From NCBI GenBank assembly GCA_934101345.1, contig CAKOQV010000010.1:1-24213 (forward strand): a DNA stretch of 24,213 nucleotides, given 5' to 3'. The position numbers and the translations under genes are program-made. This document shows positions 15,727 to 22,849 of this stretch, piece by piece. Positions within the stretch are counted from its first letter, which is position 1; each line of letters opens with the position of its first letter. A model generated the notes under the pieces. The model was not told the origin of the DNA, ran no database searches, and was given only the letters and a program-made list of their open reading frames with translations. The DNA comes from an uncultured Bacilli bacterium (GTDB lineage Bacteria > Bacillota_I > Bacilli_A > RF39 > UBA660).

Positions 15727-17034
15727 ATGAAGTTAACAAAAGAAGTAGTAAAACAAATATCCAAAATAAAAAAAGAACCATCCTGGATGTTGGATTTTAG
15801 ACTAACATCTCTAGATGCATTTGATAAAAGTAGTAATCCAAACTTTGGTCCAAAACTAGATATAGATTATGATAGTATAAATTATTATAAACAAAGAGAG
15901 GATAATTTAACTGATAATTGGAATAATATATCATGTGAGGTAAGAAATCTTTTTGATGATCTAGGAGTAATATCCGCTGAAAAGAAATATCTAGATGGCG
16001 TAGGAGCCCAGTATGATAGTGAAGTAATATATCACAATATGAATGAAGAATTAAAAAAGAAAAATGTTATCTTTTGTGATACAGATACCGCTCTAAGAGA
16101 GCATTCTAATATCTTAAAAAAATATTTTAATACTCTAGTTAAATATAATGAAAACAAGTTTACTGCCTTAAACGGTGCCGTATGGTCCGGAGGAACATTC
16201 ATTTATATTCCACCACATACTCACTTAGATAGGCCACTCCAAAGTTACTTTAGAATAAATAGTAAAAACATGGGTCAGTTCGAAAGAACCCTAATAATTG
16301 TCGATGATGATAGTGAATTACACTATATAGAGGGCTGCACTGCTCCAACATATACCGAAGACTCCCTTCATGCTGCTGTAGTAGAAATATTTGTTGGTAA
16401 GAATTCCAAATGTCGTTATACTACAATTCAAAATTGGTCCAGTGATGTCTATAACTTAGTTACCAAAAGAGCAATAGTTGAAGAAAATGGTTTAATGGAA
16501 TGGATAGATGGTAACATCGGTTCAAAAACCAATATGAAATACCCATGTTGTATTTTAAAAGGCGATTATTCAAGAGGAAGTTGTATTACAGTAGCAGCCG
16601 CAGGAAAAGGACAAATTCAAGATAGTGGTGCCAAAATGATTCATCTAGGCAAGAATACCAAAAGTAATATCGTATCCAAATCAATAGCCTCAGGTGGTGG
16701 ACTAGCAGTCTACCGTGGTACAGTAAAAATATCCAAGAATGCAATAAATTCCAAAGCCTCAGTAAAATGTGATACCCTAATATTAGATGAAATATCCAAA
16801 AGTGATACCATCCCAACCAACATAGTAAATAACAATTCATCATTCATGGAACATGAAGCCACAGTATCCAAAATATCTGAAGATAAACTATTCTATCTAA
16901 TGAGTAAAGGAATAGATAGTGAAAAAGCTAAAGAATTAATAATAATGGGCTTTATCGGAGCCTTTAGAGAAGAACTACCAATGGAATATGCTGTTGAACT
17001 AAATAGATTATTAAAATTAAATATAGGAGATTAA
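15727..17034 (+). CDS. sufB: Fe-S cluster assembly scaffold SufB
   Basis: 435 residues, ribosome site AAGGTG, with a strong promoter upstream (TTTACA, 17 bases, TATAAT). The beta-helix core is typical of SufB: GAVWSGGTFIYIPPH (150-164), LHYIEGCTAPTYTEDSLH (198-215), TIQNWSSDVYNLVTKRA (233-249), KCDTLILDE (347-355), FMEHEATVSKIS (373-384). Cys348 and Glu377 lie 29 residues apart, as do the functional Cys405 and Glu434 of E. coli SufB, and His376 matches His433. SufB forms the cluster-building complex with SufC and SufD. In most Bacillota sufB is the last gene of sufCDSUB; here none of sufC, D, S or U is next to it and it has its own promoter. It is followed three bases later by an amidase gene. 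Confidence 0.93.
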   Translation: MKLTKEVVKQISKIKKEPSWMLDFRLTSLDAFDKSSNPNFGPKLDIDYDSINYYKQREDNLTDNWNNISCEVRNLFDDLGVISAEKKYLDGVGAQYDSEVIYHNMNEELKKKNVIFCDTDTALREHSNILKKYFNTLVKYNENKFTALNGAVWSGGTFIYIPPHTHLDRPLQSYFRINSKNMGQFERTLIIVDDDSELHYIEGCTAPTYTEDSLHAAVVEIFVGKNSKCRYTTIQNWSSDVYNLVTKRAIVEENGLMEWIDGNIGSKTNMKYPCCILKGDYSRGSCITVAAAGKGQIQDSGAKMIHLGKNTKSNIVSKSIASGGGLAVYRGTVKISKNAINSKASVKCDTLILDEISKSDTIPTNIVNNNSSFMEHEATVSKISEDKLFYLMSKGIDSEKAKELIIMGFIGAFREELPMEYAVELNRLLKLNIGD

Positions 17035-17037
17035 TAA

Positions 17038-18315
17038 ATGAAAAAAATAATAATAACAATAGGAGTATTAATAGTATTAGGTTTTCTAGGTTACTTTATC
17101 TATGTCAATTATATAAACAAAGTTCCTAAAATAACCCCCGAACCAGAAAAAGTATCAGTAGAAGAGTACTACATGTATGGAAATCACTTCAATATCAAAG
17201 GAACTCTAGAATTATCAGATAAAAGTTATGAAGATATAAAGCTAACACTATATAATGGAGAAAATAAAGACTTCGATATAAAAGTAGATAATGAAGATAA
17301 TAAAATAAATTTCTATACTAGTGAAGAAATAAATGAAGGATTATATCTAGATGACATACCAAGAGATACCTATTATTTATTCTTAAAGTTAACATATAAA
17401 AACGAAGAAAATAAAGAAGAACCCATAGTAAAATACTATGTTCTAGATAATAAAACAGAATATAAAGAAAGTACTTACTATACATTATCAAAGTATAATA
17501 ACAAGATCTTAATAAATTCAAATAATGACTATAAAACAATGATGTTTGACATAATAGAAAATAAAGATAAAGAAATATACGATATAACTATCGATCCAGG
17601 CCATGGAGGAATGGATGGAGGTGGAACTGCAAATGACTATAAAGAAACCGACTTCACCATGGATATAAGTACAAAAATAAAAGAAAATCTAGAAAAGAAA
17701 AACATCAAAGTAAAATTAACTCATGATAAAAACGATTTAACCAAAAATGATGTATTAGATGAATACAATAAACATGGAAGAGCAGTAACACCAAATGAAG
17801 TAAAATCAAAATACACATTCTCTATCCATATCAATAAGAGTACATCATCAAAAGTAAGAGGAATAGAAATATACACTGCCAAAGGGATAAACTATGACCT
17901 AGCTAAGTCACTCGCAGACAATATTACTTCTTATACTGACTTAGGATATTCAAGCAACAAACTATATAAAGAATTTAATGGTATCTATACCCATAACTTT
18001 ACTGCTAAAGAAATAGAATCATCACTTGAAGGCTATGAAAAAAAAGGATACAAACCATATAATGTAACCGAAAAATCTAATTATCTATATATGATAAGAG
18101 AAACTGGCGGTTATCTAACTGGAGCCTATGTTGATGATAGTAATCCTAATAAAGTAGGAGTAAATCCATACTACAAAAACAACATAGCCAATGAATCATA
18201 TCTATTAGAATTAGGTTATTTATCAAATCAAAGTGATCTAGATATCATAATAAAAAGTAAAGATAAACTAGCAAATGCTATATCAGACGCCATAATCAAA
18301 GAATTAGGCCTATAA
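17038..18315 (+). CDS. Membrane-anchored N-acetylmuramoyl-L-alanine amidase (Amidase_3)
   Basis: 425 residues, starting 3 bases after the sufB stop, so probably in the same transcript. Membrane helix or signal anchor at about 3-25. Residues 40-170 are a beta-rich region of unknown type. The Amidase_3 domain occupies about 180-425: DPGHGG at 186-191 (His189), Glu203 (YKETD), SIHIN with His264, and the catalytic Glu391 in LLELGYLSN. The zinc ligands and catalytic glutamate expected of the family are all present. It cleaves the bond between MurNAc and L-Ala in peptidoglycan on the outer side of the membrane. An insert of about 60 residues (300-370, YSSNKLYKEFNGIYTHNFTAKE onward) is longer than in CwlD or AmiC. 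Linkage with sufB has no obvious functional reason. Confidence 0.9.
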   Translation: MKKIIITIGVLIVLGFLGYFIYVNYINKVPKITPEPEKVSVEEYYMYGNHFNIKGTLELSDKSYEDIKLTLYNGENKDFDIKVDNEDNKINFYTSEEINEGLYLDDIPRDTYYLFLKLTYKNEENKEEPIVKYYVLDNKTEYKESTYYTLSKYNNKILINSNNDYKTMMFDIIENKDKEIYDITIDPGHGGMDGGGTANDYKETDFTMDISTKIKENLEKKNIKVKLTHDKNDLTKNDVLDEYNKHGRAVTPNEVKSKYTFSIHINKSTSSKVRGIEIYTAKGINYDLAKSLADNITSYTDLGYSSNKLYKEFNGIYTHNFTAKEIESSLEGYEKKGYKPYNVTEKSNYLYMIRETGGYLTGAYVDDSNPNKVGVNPYYKNNIANESYLLELGYLSNQSDLDIIIKSKDKLANAISDAIIKELGL

Positions 18316-18384
18316 AAAGTGTCAAATTTGTGTAAAGTAGCAAATTTACCAAAAAACATCTTCTGAAGGCATCAAAAAAATAAA

Positions 18385-18420
18385 ACAAGAACTTTTAGAA
18401 ATCTAAAGGTTCTTTTTCTT
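18385..18420 (+). terminator. Intrinsic terminator after the amidase
   Basis: AAGAACTTTTAGA (18387-18399) pairs with TCTAAAGGTTCTT (18402-18414) with one G-U, followed by TTTTT. Closes the sufB-amidase unit. Confidence 0.8.
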
Positions 18421-18455
18421 AACTTTTTTAACCACCAAAAACAATTTTTACCAAT

Positions 18456-18484
18456 TTGCAATCAAAAACACAGCATGTTATATT
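18456..18484 (+). promoter_or_regulatory. Promoter of ssb
   Basis: TTGCAA (18456-18461), 17 bases, TATATT (18479-18484) with TG at 18476-18477 (extended -10). It covers the alternative TTG start, which is therefore untranscribed. Confidence 0.65.
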
Positions 18485-18506
18485 CACTCTGGAAAGGAGG
18501 AATACT

Positions 18507-18896
18507 ATGGTTAATCAAATAGTTCTAGTAGGTAGAATAGCAAGAACACCCGAAACAAGAATTACTGAAAATGGTAAAAAGATGGCTACTCTCACACTAG
18601 CAGTCCCAAGAAACTATAAAAATTCAAATGGTGAATACGATACAGATTTCTTAGATTGCACTCTATGGTCTGCAGTGGCAGAATCCACTAGTGAATACTG
18701 TGAAACTGGCGATATGATTGGTATCAAAGGTCGTCTTCAGACAAGAGTAGTAGAAACACCCGAAGGAACTAAAAGAAAAAAAACAGAGATAATCGCTGAA
18801 AAAGTCACATTTCTAACATCCAACCCTCAACGTAGAAAAAGCGAATCATCAGTCGAAGAATTATCTGAAGATCAAGAAGAGAAAGTAGAAGAGTAA
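18507..18896 (+). CDS. ssb: Single-stranded DNA-binding protein
   Basis: 129 residues from ATG 18507. AAAGGAGG ends 6 bases upstream, and the promoter -10 lies downstream of the alternative TTG start at 18456, which rules that start out. The OB fold is clear: MVNQIVLVGRIARTPETR, MATLTLAVPRNYKN, DTDFLDCTLWSAVAESTSEYCETGDMIGIKGRLQTR, KRKKTEIIAEKVTFL. The protein is short and ends EELSEDQEEKVEE. It lacks the usual Asp-Asp-Ile-Pro-Phe tip that binds partner proteins. It may therefore be a secondary SSB (for example linked to competence or mobile DNA) or use a different tail. Family assignment is secure, role as the main SSB is not. Confidence 0.92.
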   Translation: MVNQIVLVGRIARTPETRITENGKKMATLTLAVPRNYKNSNGEYDTDFLDCTLWSAVAESTSEYCETGDMIGIKGRLQTRVVETPEGTKRKKTEIIAEKVTFLTSNPQRRKSESSVEELSEDQEEKVEE

Positions 18897-18908
18897 TCTA
18901 CTTTCTCT
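18878..18908 (+). terminator. Hairpin over the ssb stop codon
   Basis: An 11-bp stem AGAGAAAGTAG (18878-18888) with CTACTTTCTCT (18898-18908) and a 9-base loop that contains the stop codon. No T tract follows, so it may be a weak terminator or an RNA-stability hairpin instead. Confidence 0.45.
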
Positions 18909-18933
18909 AAATTTATTATGAAAGGAGAAAATA

Positions 18934-19899
18934 GTGATACAAACAGTAGATGAAATAAAAGAATTAACATATGATACTATCTTTAAAGCTGTATTTAGAA
19001 AGCGACAAGAAGTATTAATAAAAATGATAAAAGATATATTTGATATAAAAGAAGACTACAATAATCCATTATTCATCGCAGGATATGAATCAGTACCACT
19101 AACAAATAATGGTAAAACATATAAAAGTGATATATTAATCAAACTATCAGATAACACCTATATATCAGTAGAGATGAATAGAAGAAATGGAAATAGTATA
19201 ATATCAAGAAATATAATTCAGATGGCTAGAATATATACACAAATTAATGAAGCTGGAGATAGCGATAGTGTAATACCTAAAAAGATAGTAAAAGGACTAA
19301 ATATAAATACATTCAAAACATTTACTGGAAAACCAGTAGAAAAAATAGCACTATGCGAAGTAGAAACTGGTAAGATAATAAGCAGTTTATTGAGTTTTTG
19401 CAACATAGATGTTGCACTATGTAGAAAACTAGTATATAATTTAGGTATAGAAAATGTTTCAAAGGTAATAAGATGGGGAGCAATATTACAGTCAAATAGT
19501 CTAATAGAAATATCTAATATTTTAGGAGATGATATACTTAGTATGGAAGAAAAAGAAAAATTTTTAGGTACAATGCGAGAAATAACTGGCGATGAAAGAG
19601 TAATGAAAGATTGGATGTGGGAGGAACACTACAGACTAAAAGAGCAAGATGAATTAGAAACTGCCCTAGCGGAAGGATTAGAAAAAGGCTATAAAAAAGG
19701 TGTGAGTGAAGGTAGAAAAAAAGGACATCAAAAAGGTTTAAAAGAAGGTTTAAAAGAAGGAATGGAAAGAATGGAGAAAAATCTAGAAAATGTAATTCAA
19801 AATATGATTAATAAAAACATTGACTATCAAACAATATCAGAAGTAACAGGTAAAGATATAGACACTATAAAAAAAATAGAAAAACGTATAAAAAATTAA
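18934..19899 (+). CDS. PD-(D/E)XK nuclease family (Rpn/PDDEXK_2) protein
   Basis: 321 residues from GTG 18934, with AAAGGAG 8 bases upstream. The N-terminal half shows the family pattern: TYDTIFKAVFRKRQEVLIKMIKDIF, KSDILIKLSDNTYISVEMNRR, SIISRNIIQMARIYTQI. The nuclease core residues are Asp66 and Glu80, with Asn82 where a Lys or Gln is usual (E-M-N). Residues 235-285 are a charged repeat of the form EGxxKGxxxG (EGLEKGYKKGVSEGRKKGHQKG), found in the same place in many relatives. The C-terminal 30 residues (DYQTISEVTGKDIDTIKKIEKR) look like a small helical unit. These proteins are often annotated as transposase-like but are recombination-promoting nucleases (RpnA type). There are no terminal repeats here. 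Confidence 0.85.
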   Translation: MIQTVDEIKELTYDTIFKAVFRKRQEVLIKMIKDIFDIKEDYNNPLFIAGYESVPLTNNGKTYKSDILIKLSDNTYISVEMNRRNGNSIISRNIIQMARIYTQINEAGDSDSVIPKKIVKGLNINTFKTFTGKPVEKIALCEVETGKIISSLLSFCNIDVALCRKLVYNLGIENVSKVIRWGAILQSNSLIEISNILGDDILSMEEKEKFLGTMREITGDERVMKDWMWEEHYRLKEQDELETALAEGLEKGYKKGVSEGRKKGHQKGLKEGLKEGMERMEKNLENVIQNMINKNIDYQTISEVTGKDIDTIKKIEKRIKN

Positions 19900-19956
19900 A
19901 AATATCAAAAACAAATAACTCAAAATAAGCATATAATTCCCATAAAACCTATATAT

Positions 19957-19976
19957 TTTAGTAAAATTTAGTAAAT
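19957..19976 (+). promoter_or_regulatory. Tandem TTTAGTAAA repeat, candidate operator
   Basis: TTTAGTAAAA (19957-19966) is followed directly by TTTAGTAAAT (19967-19976). Each TTTA-G-TAAA is a palindrome around one base, and the 10-base period puts both on the same face of the helix. It lies about 80 bases before the XRE-asnS operon, the natural place for autoregulation. Confidence 0.45.
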
Positions 19977-20054
19977 AAATATGTACTTTTTACCTATTTT
20001 GTTATAAAATAATATTAACAAGGAGATAACTAATAAAGAAAGGTAATAAATATA

Positions 20055-20420
20055 ATGATAGGAAAAAGATTAAAAGAACTAAGAATAAAAAGAGGTTTTT
20101 CCCAACAAGAATTAGGAACAGCAATAGGAGTTACCAAAGTATCAGTATGTGGATATGAAAATGGAACAAGACTCCCAACTTTAGATAATTTAGTTAAAAT
20201 ATCTGAGGTCCTAGAAACAACTACAGATTACCTATTAGGTAGAGAAGTACCCGTTATGAATGAAGAAAACAAAACATACATAGGGGCTATCTCCTACGAA
20301 GATGTTCAGTTTATACTGGCATTAAGACATTACCCTAATCTATATAACAAGTTATTAAAAGATGTTAATAGATCTGCTAGTATCATAAATAAAAGATTAC
20401 TAACAGGAAGTACAAAGTAG
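20055..20420 (+). CDS. XRE-family transcriptional regulator
   Basis: 121 residues. The N-terminal HTH_3 domain is standard: IGKRLKELRIKRGFSQQELGTAIGVTKVSVCGYENGTRLPTLDNLVKISEVLETTTDYLLG (2-62). The remaining 55 residues form a small C-terminal helical part (ISYEDVQFILALRHYPNLYNKLLKDVNRSASIINKRL) that could mediate dimer formation. AAGG lies before the ATG. It is 15 bases upstream of asnS with no terminator between them, so the two are probably co-transcribed. Upstream, at 19957-19976, is a tandem TTTAGTAAA repeat that could be its operator (inference). Confidence 0.9.
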   Translation: MIGKRLKELRIKRGFSQQELGTAIGVTKVSVCGYENGTRLPTLDNLVKISEVLETTTDYLLGREVPVMNEENKTYIGAISYEDVQFILALRHYPNLYNKLLKDVNRSASIINKRLLTGSTK

Positions 20421-20435
20421 AAAGAAGGAATTATA

Positions 20436-21809
20436 ATGTTAGACATTAAAGAATTATATTTAAAAGATTATATAGACCAAGAAATCACTATAAGTGGTTG
20501 GATTAAAAGTCATAGAAGACAGGCTCACTTTGGCTTCATAGACTTATCCGATGGAACTTGCTTCAAAGGATTACAAGTAGTATATGATGATAACCTAAAA
20601 GATTTTGAAGAAGTAACAAAATTAAAGTTAGGTAGTGCCATTACCGTAACAGGTAAATTAATAAAATCACCAAAAGAAGGTCAACCATTCGAATTAACAA
20701 TGACCTCATTTGTTCTTGAAGGTGACTGCCCAGATGATTACCCACTTCAAGCCAAAGGTAGACCAACAAGAGAGTTCTTAAGAGAAATAGCTTATTTAAG
20801 ACCAAGAACAAATCTATTTAATGCCGTATTTAGAGTAAGAAGCATAGCGGCCTATGCTATTCATAAATATTTTCAAGAACATAATTATGTTTATTTCCAT
20901 GCTCCATTAATAACAGCATCAGACTGTGAAGGAGCAGGCCAAATGTTCCAAGTAACAACATTAGACTTAAATAAAGTAGCAGAAACAGGAAAAGTAGACT
21001 ATTCAAAAGATTTCTTTGGAAAAATGTCTGCTCTTACCGTATCAGGACAACTAGAGGCTGAAACATTTGCTATGGCTTACAAAAAGACCTATACATTTGG
21101 ACCAACCTTTAGAGCGGAAAACTCTAACACCAAAACCCATGCTTCAGAATTTTGGATGATAGAACCAGAAATAGCCTTCTGTGACCTTGAAGGCGATATG
21201 GACATCATGGAAGATATGCTAAAGTACATAGTAAAATATGTCCTAGATAATTGTCCAAACGAGATGGAATTCTTTGATAAATTCGTCGAAAAAGGCCTAT
21301 TAGAAAAATTAAACAAACTAATAAATAGCCACTTCACTAGAGTAGATCACGAAGAAGTAATAAGAATACTAAAAGAAGCCAAAGTAAAATGGGAATTTGA
21401 ACCAGAATATGGTGAAGATATTGCTAGAGAACACGAAAAATACATAACAGAATACTTTGACGGCCCAGTATTCATAAAAAATTGGCCAAAAGATATCAAA
21501 GCCTTCTATATGAAACAAAACCCAGATGGTAAAACAGTCGCAGCAGTAGACCTAGAAGTTCCAGGAGCAGGAGAACTAATGGGTGGAAGTCAAAGAGAAG
21601 AAGACTATGATAAATTATTAAATAGAATGAATGAACTAGGAATGGAAGAAGAATCAATGCAGTGGTATCTAAACCTTCGAAAATTTGGTGGATGTACTCA
21701 CGCAGGATTCGGTATGGGCTTTGAAAGACTACTTATCTATCTAACAGGAGTAGATAACATAAGAGATGTAATACCATATCCTAGAACTCCAGGAAACTGT
21801 GATTATTAA
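20436..21809 (+). CDS. asnS: Asparaginyl-tRNA synthetase
   Basis: 457 residues, ribosome site AAGGAA. It has an N-terminal OB-fold anticodon-binding domain (ITISGWIKSHRRQAHFGFIDLSDGTCFKGLQVVYDD, 18-52). The class II catalytic core has motif 2 FRAENSNTKTHASEFWMIEPE (225-245) and motif 3 GFGMGFERLLIYLTGVDNIRDVIPYPRTPG (424-453). The Asn-type signature (PYPRTPG near the end; TGxVDYSKDFFGK insertion at 184-196) distinguishes it from AspRS and LysRS. It charges tRNA-Asn with asparagine in the cytosol. The length and the insertion fit the ~460-residue bacterial form. The gene is apparently driven with the upstream XRE gene; no T-box leader is visible before it. A terminator follows. Confidence 0.97.
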   Translation: MLDIKELYLKDYIDQEITISGWIKSHRRQAHFGFIDLSDGTCFKGLQVVYDDNLKDFEEVTKLKLGSAITVTGKLIKSPKEGQPFELTMTSFVLEGDCPDDYPLQAKGRPTREFLREIAYLRPRTNLFNAVFRVRSIAAYAIHKYFQEHNYVYFHAPLITASDCEGAGQMFQVTTLDLNKVAETGKVDYSKDFFGKMSALTVSGQLEAETFAMAYKKTYTFGPTFRAENSNTKTHASEFWMIEPEIAFCDLEGDMDIMEDMLKYIVKYVLDNCPNEMEFFDKFVEKGLLEKLNKLINSHFTRVDHEEVIRILKEAKVKWEFEPEYGEDIAREHEKYITEYFDGPVFIKNWPKDIKAFYMKQNPDGKTVAAVDLEVPGAGELMGGSQREEDYDKLLNRMNELGMEEESMQWYLNLRKFGGCTHAGFGMGFERLLIYLTGVDNIRDVIPYPRTPGNCDY

Positions 21810-21818
21810 AATAATACC

Positions 21819-21846
21819 AAAGGTAGTTAGCAATAACTACCTTTTA
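21819..21846 (+). terminator. Intrinsic terminator after asnS
   Basis: A perfect 10-bp stem AAAGGTAGTT (21819-21828) with AACTACCTTT (21835-21844), loop AGCAAT, then a short T/A run. Confidence 0.75.
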
Positions 21847-21917
21847 AAATTACCAAAAAATACCAATACTATATTGCTAACAATTGTCAATACTAATATT
21901 GGAAAGGAGTAATAAAT

Positions 21918-22460
21918 ATGAAGAAAGTACTACTAATAATTGCCGTAATTGCAGTTCTTTCAGGATGTACAGCCAATACCAAAACATTAACTTGTACTAG
22001 TGAAACAAAATCAGGTAATATCACATCAAAGACAAAGTATATGATAGACTATGATGGAAATGCTGTAAAAAAACTAACAGCTACTTATGATTATAAAGAC
22101 AATCATACTGATGGAGTAGGAACAGGTACAGACGGTACAACCAGTGATAAAGATCCTGATAGCAATGGTATCGTAGATGGTGTAGTAGGAGAAGCATTAG
22201 ATGATGTAGTAACCGGAGTAACCGATACAATTTTAGATATTTCAGGTATAAAAACTAGACATAATACTAGATTTGGAAGTTATACCAATACAGAAGGATT
22301 TACTATCAAAATAGATAATGATAACGATAATGATTATACAGTAACATACACCTACGATTTAACAAAACTAACAGATACTGATATAACCAACTTTGGTATA
22401 AGTAGAGATTTTAATACTCTAAAGAAAACATATACAGACCGTGGATTAACATGTAAATAA
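21918..22460 (+). CDS. Small lipoprotein, unknown function
   Basis: 180 residues, ribosome site GGAAAGGAG 8 bases before the ATG. A lipoprotein signal peptide ends in the lipobox LSGC with Cys17. The mature part starts with polar residues and two short beta-like stretches (TLTCTSETKSGNITSKTKYMIDYDG). It then has an Asp/Gly/Thr-rich segment (about 60-85, DGVGTGTDGTTSDKDPDSNG) that looks like a flexible or Ca-binding linker, and a C-terminal beta-rich part (GFTIKIDNDNDNDYTVTYTYDLTKLTDTD) ending in Cys179. The start and end (LTCTSE..., TYTDRGLTCK) have a loose likeness to DUF1307/YehR-type lipoproteins, not enough to call. An excellent terminator follows. Confidence 0.8.
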   Translation: MKKVLLIIAVIAVLSGCTANTKTLTCTSETKSGNITSKTKYMIDYDGNAVKKLTATYDYKDNHTDGVGTGTDGTTSDKDPDSNGIVDGVVGEALDDVVTGVTDTILDISGIKTRHNTRFGSYTNTEGFTIKIDNDNDNDYTVTYTYDLTKLTDTDITNFGISRDFNTLKKTYTDRGLTCK

Positions 22461-22464
22461 AGCT

Positions 22465-22498
22465 AAAGTTCTATTACTAACAATAATAGAACTTTTTT
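22465..22498 (+). terminator. Intrinsic terminator after the lipoprotein gene
   Basis: A perfect 12-bp stem AAAGTTCTATTA (22465-22476) with TAATAGAACTTT (22484-22495), 7-base loop and TTTTTT. Confidence 0.9.
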
Positions 22499-22504
22499 CT
22501 ATTC

Positions 22505-22607
22505 CTTTCACTAAAAGCCAAGGTCTTTTAGTGTTATTCTTAGCCTAATCCTAGTCTAAGAATAATGTATCAGTATGCCTATTATATATAAGCAAGTATT
22601 ATATACT
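22505..22607 (-). ncRNA. Paired-hairpin element 2, candidate structured small RNA
   Basis: On the minus strand: palindrome AGTATATAATACT (22607-22595); block GCTTATATATAATA (22593-22580), identical to element 1; a 14-base spacer (4 in element 1); hairpin 1 with a 10-bp stem TTATTCTTAG (22565-22556 with 22543-22534) and loop ACTAGGATTAGG; hairpin 2 directly abutting with a 9-bp stem CACTAAAAG (22533-22525 with 22517-22509) and loop ACCTTGG; then GTGAAAGGAATAG. The loop features ACT...AGG and ACC and the trailing GTGAAA are shared with element 1. It partly faces the lipoprotein terminator. Confidence 0.6.
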
Positions 22608-22684
22608 CGACTGTAGTTTAGTACATATATTTAATATATAAAAATCTTATAAATACATATAAATAAAGGCTTTACAAAGATATT

Positions 22685-22713
22685 AAAAAAATAGTCATAT
22701 TTTTCTTGACTAT
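22685..22713 (-). terminator. Minus-strand terminator in repeat copy 1
   Basis: A 7-bp stem ATAGTCA (22713-22707 on the minus strand) with TGACTAT (22697-22691), 9-base loop, then a run of T on the minus strand. Belongs to the relic gene tail. Confidence 0.6.
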
Positions 22714-22735
22714 AATATTTAAACTAGTATATAAT
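22706..22735 (+). promoter_or_regulatory. Possible promoter of the DUF1016 gene
   Basis: TTGACT (22706-22711), 18 bases, TATAAT (22730-22735). The leader would be about 108 bases. The same bases are explained as the tail of a minus-strand gene and its terminator, so the match may be accidental. Confidence 0.35.
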
Positions 22736-22754
22736 GTTGGCGTGGTTAATACTT
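22724..22754 (-). pseudogene. Relic of the 3' end of a minus-strand gene
   Basis: The minus strand here encodes SINHANIIY and TAG, identical at DNA level to the end of the partial gene at 24141-24213. Upstream of these nine codons the frame soon meets a TAA (22768-22766) and the similarity stops. The following terminator hairpin is also copied. It is therefore a duplicated gene tail, not a working gene. Confidence 0.5.
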
Positions 22755-22849
22755 GTAATCTTATTTTATTTTTTAATCATTATAAAAATAATAATATTAA
22801 AAATTATGTAGACAAACCAATAAAAAATTGAAACAATCGGGAGGAATTA

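Larger units (their letters stand above)
22631..22754. repeat. 124-bp direct repeat, copy 1
   Basis: Matches 24048-24171 with a constant offset of 1417 and no gaps. I count 10 mismatches; the last 37 or so bases are identical. Read on the minus strand it holds a gene tail (nine codons and TAG), an intrinsic terminator and about 45 further bases. Read on the plus strand it also offers TTGACT, 18 bases, TATAAT. Confidence 0.9.
22461..22849. other. 389-bp gene-free stretch before the DUF1016 gene
   Basis: Contains, in order, the lipoprotein terminator, paired-hairpin element 2 (minus strand), repeat copy 1 with the relic gene tail and minus-strand terminator, and an AT-rich leader (22755-22830) before the ribosome site. 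No convincing small coding region on either strand. Confidence 0.8.

Noticed and set aside
18324..18347. Hairpin AAATTTG...CAAATTT after the amidase
   Set aside because: Only seven A/T-rich pairs and no T run; the real terminator is just downstream at 18385-18420.
18456..18506. Upstream TTG start for ssb
   Set aside because: It overlaps the promoter; the SSB family begins at MVNQIVLVGR and AAAGGAGG precedes that ATG.
18934..19899. Insertion sequence around the PDDEXK_2 protein
   Set aside because: The family is often labelled transposase, but there are no inverted repeats or target duplications at its ends here.
21864..21895. Direct repeat CAATACTA (21864-21871 and 21888-21895) before the lipoprotein gene
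   Set aside because: Eight bases in AT-rich DNA is weak; no second copy elsewhere and no clear promoter to relate it to.
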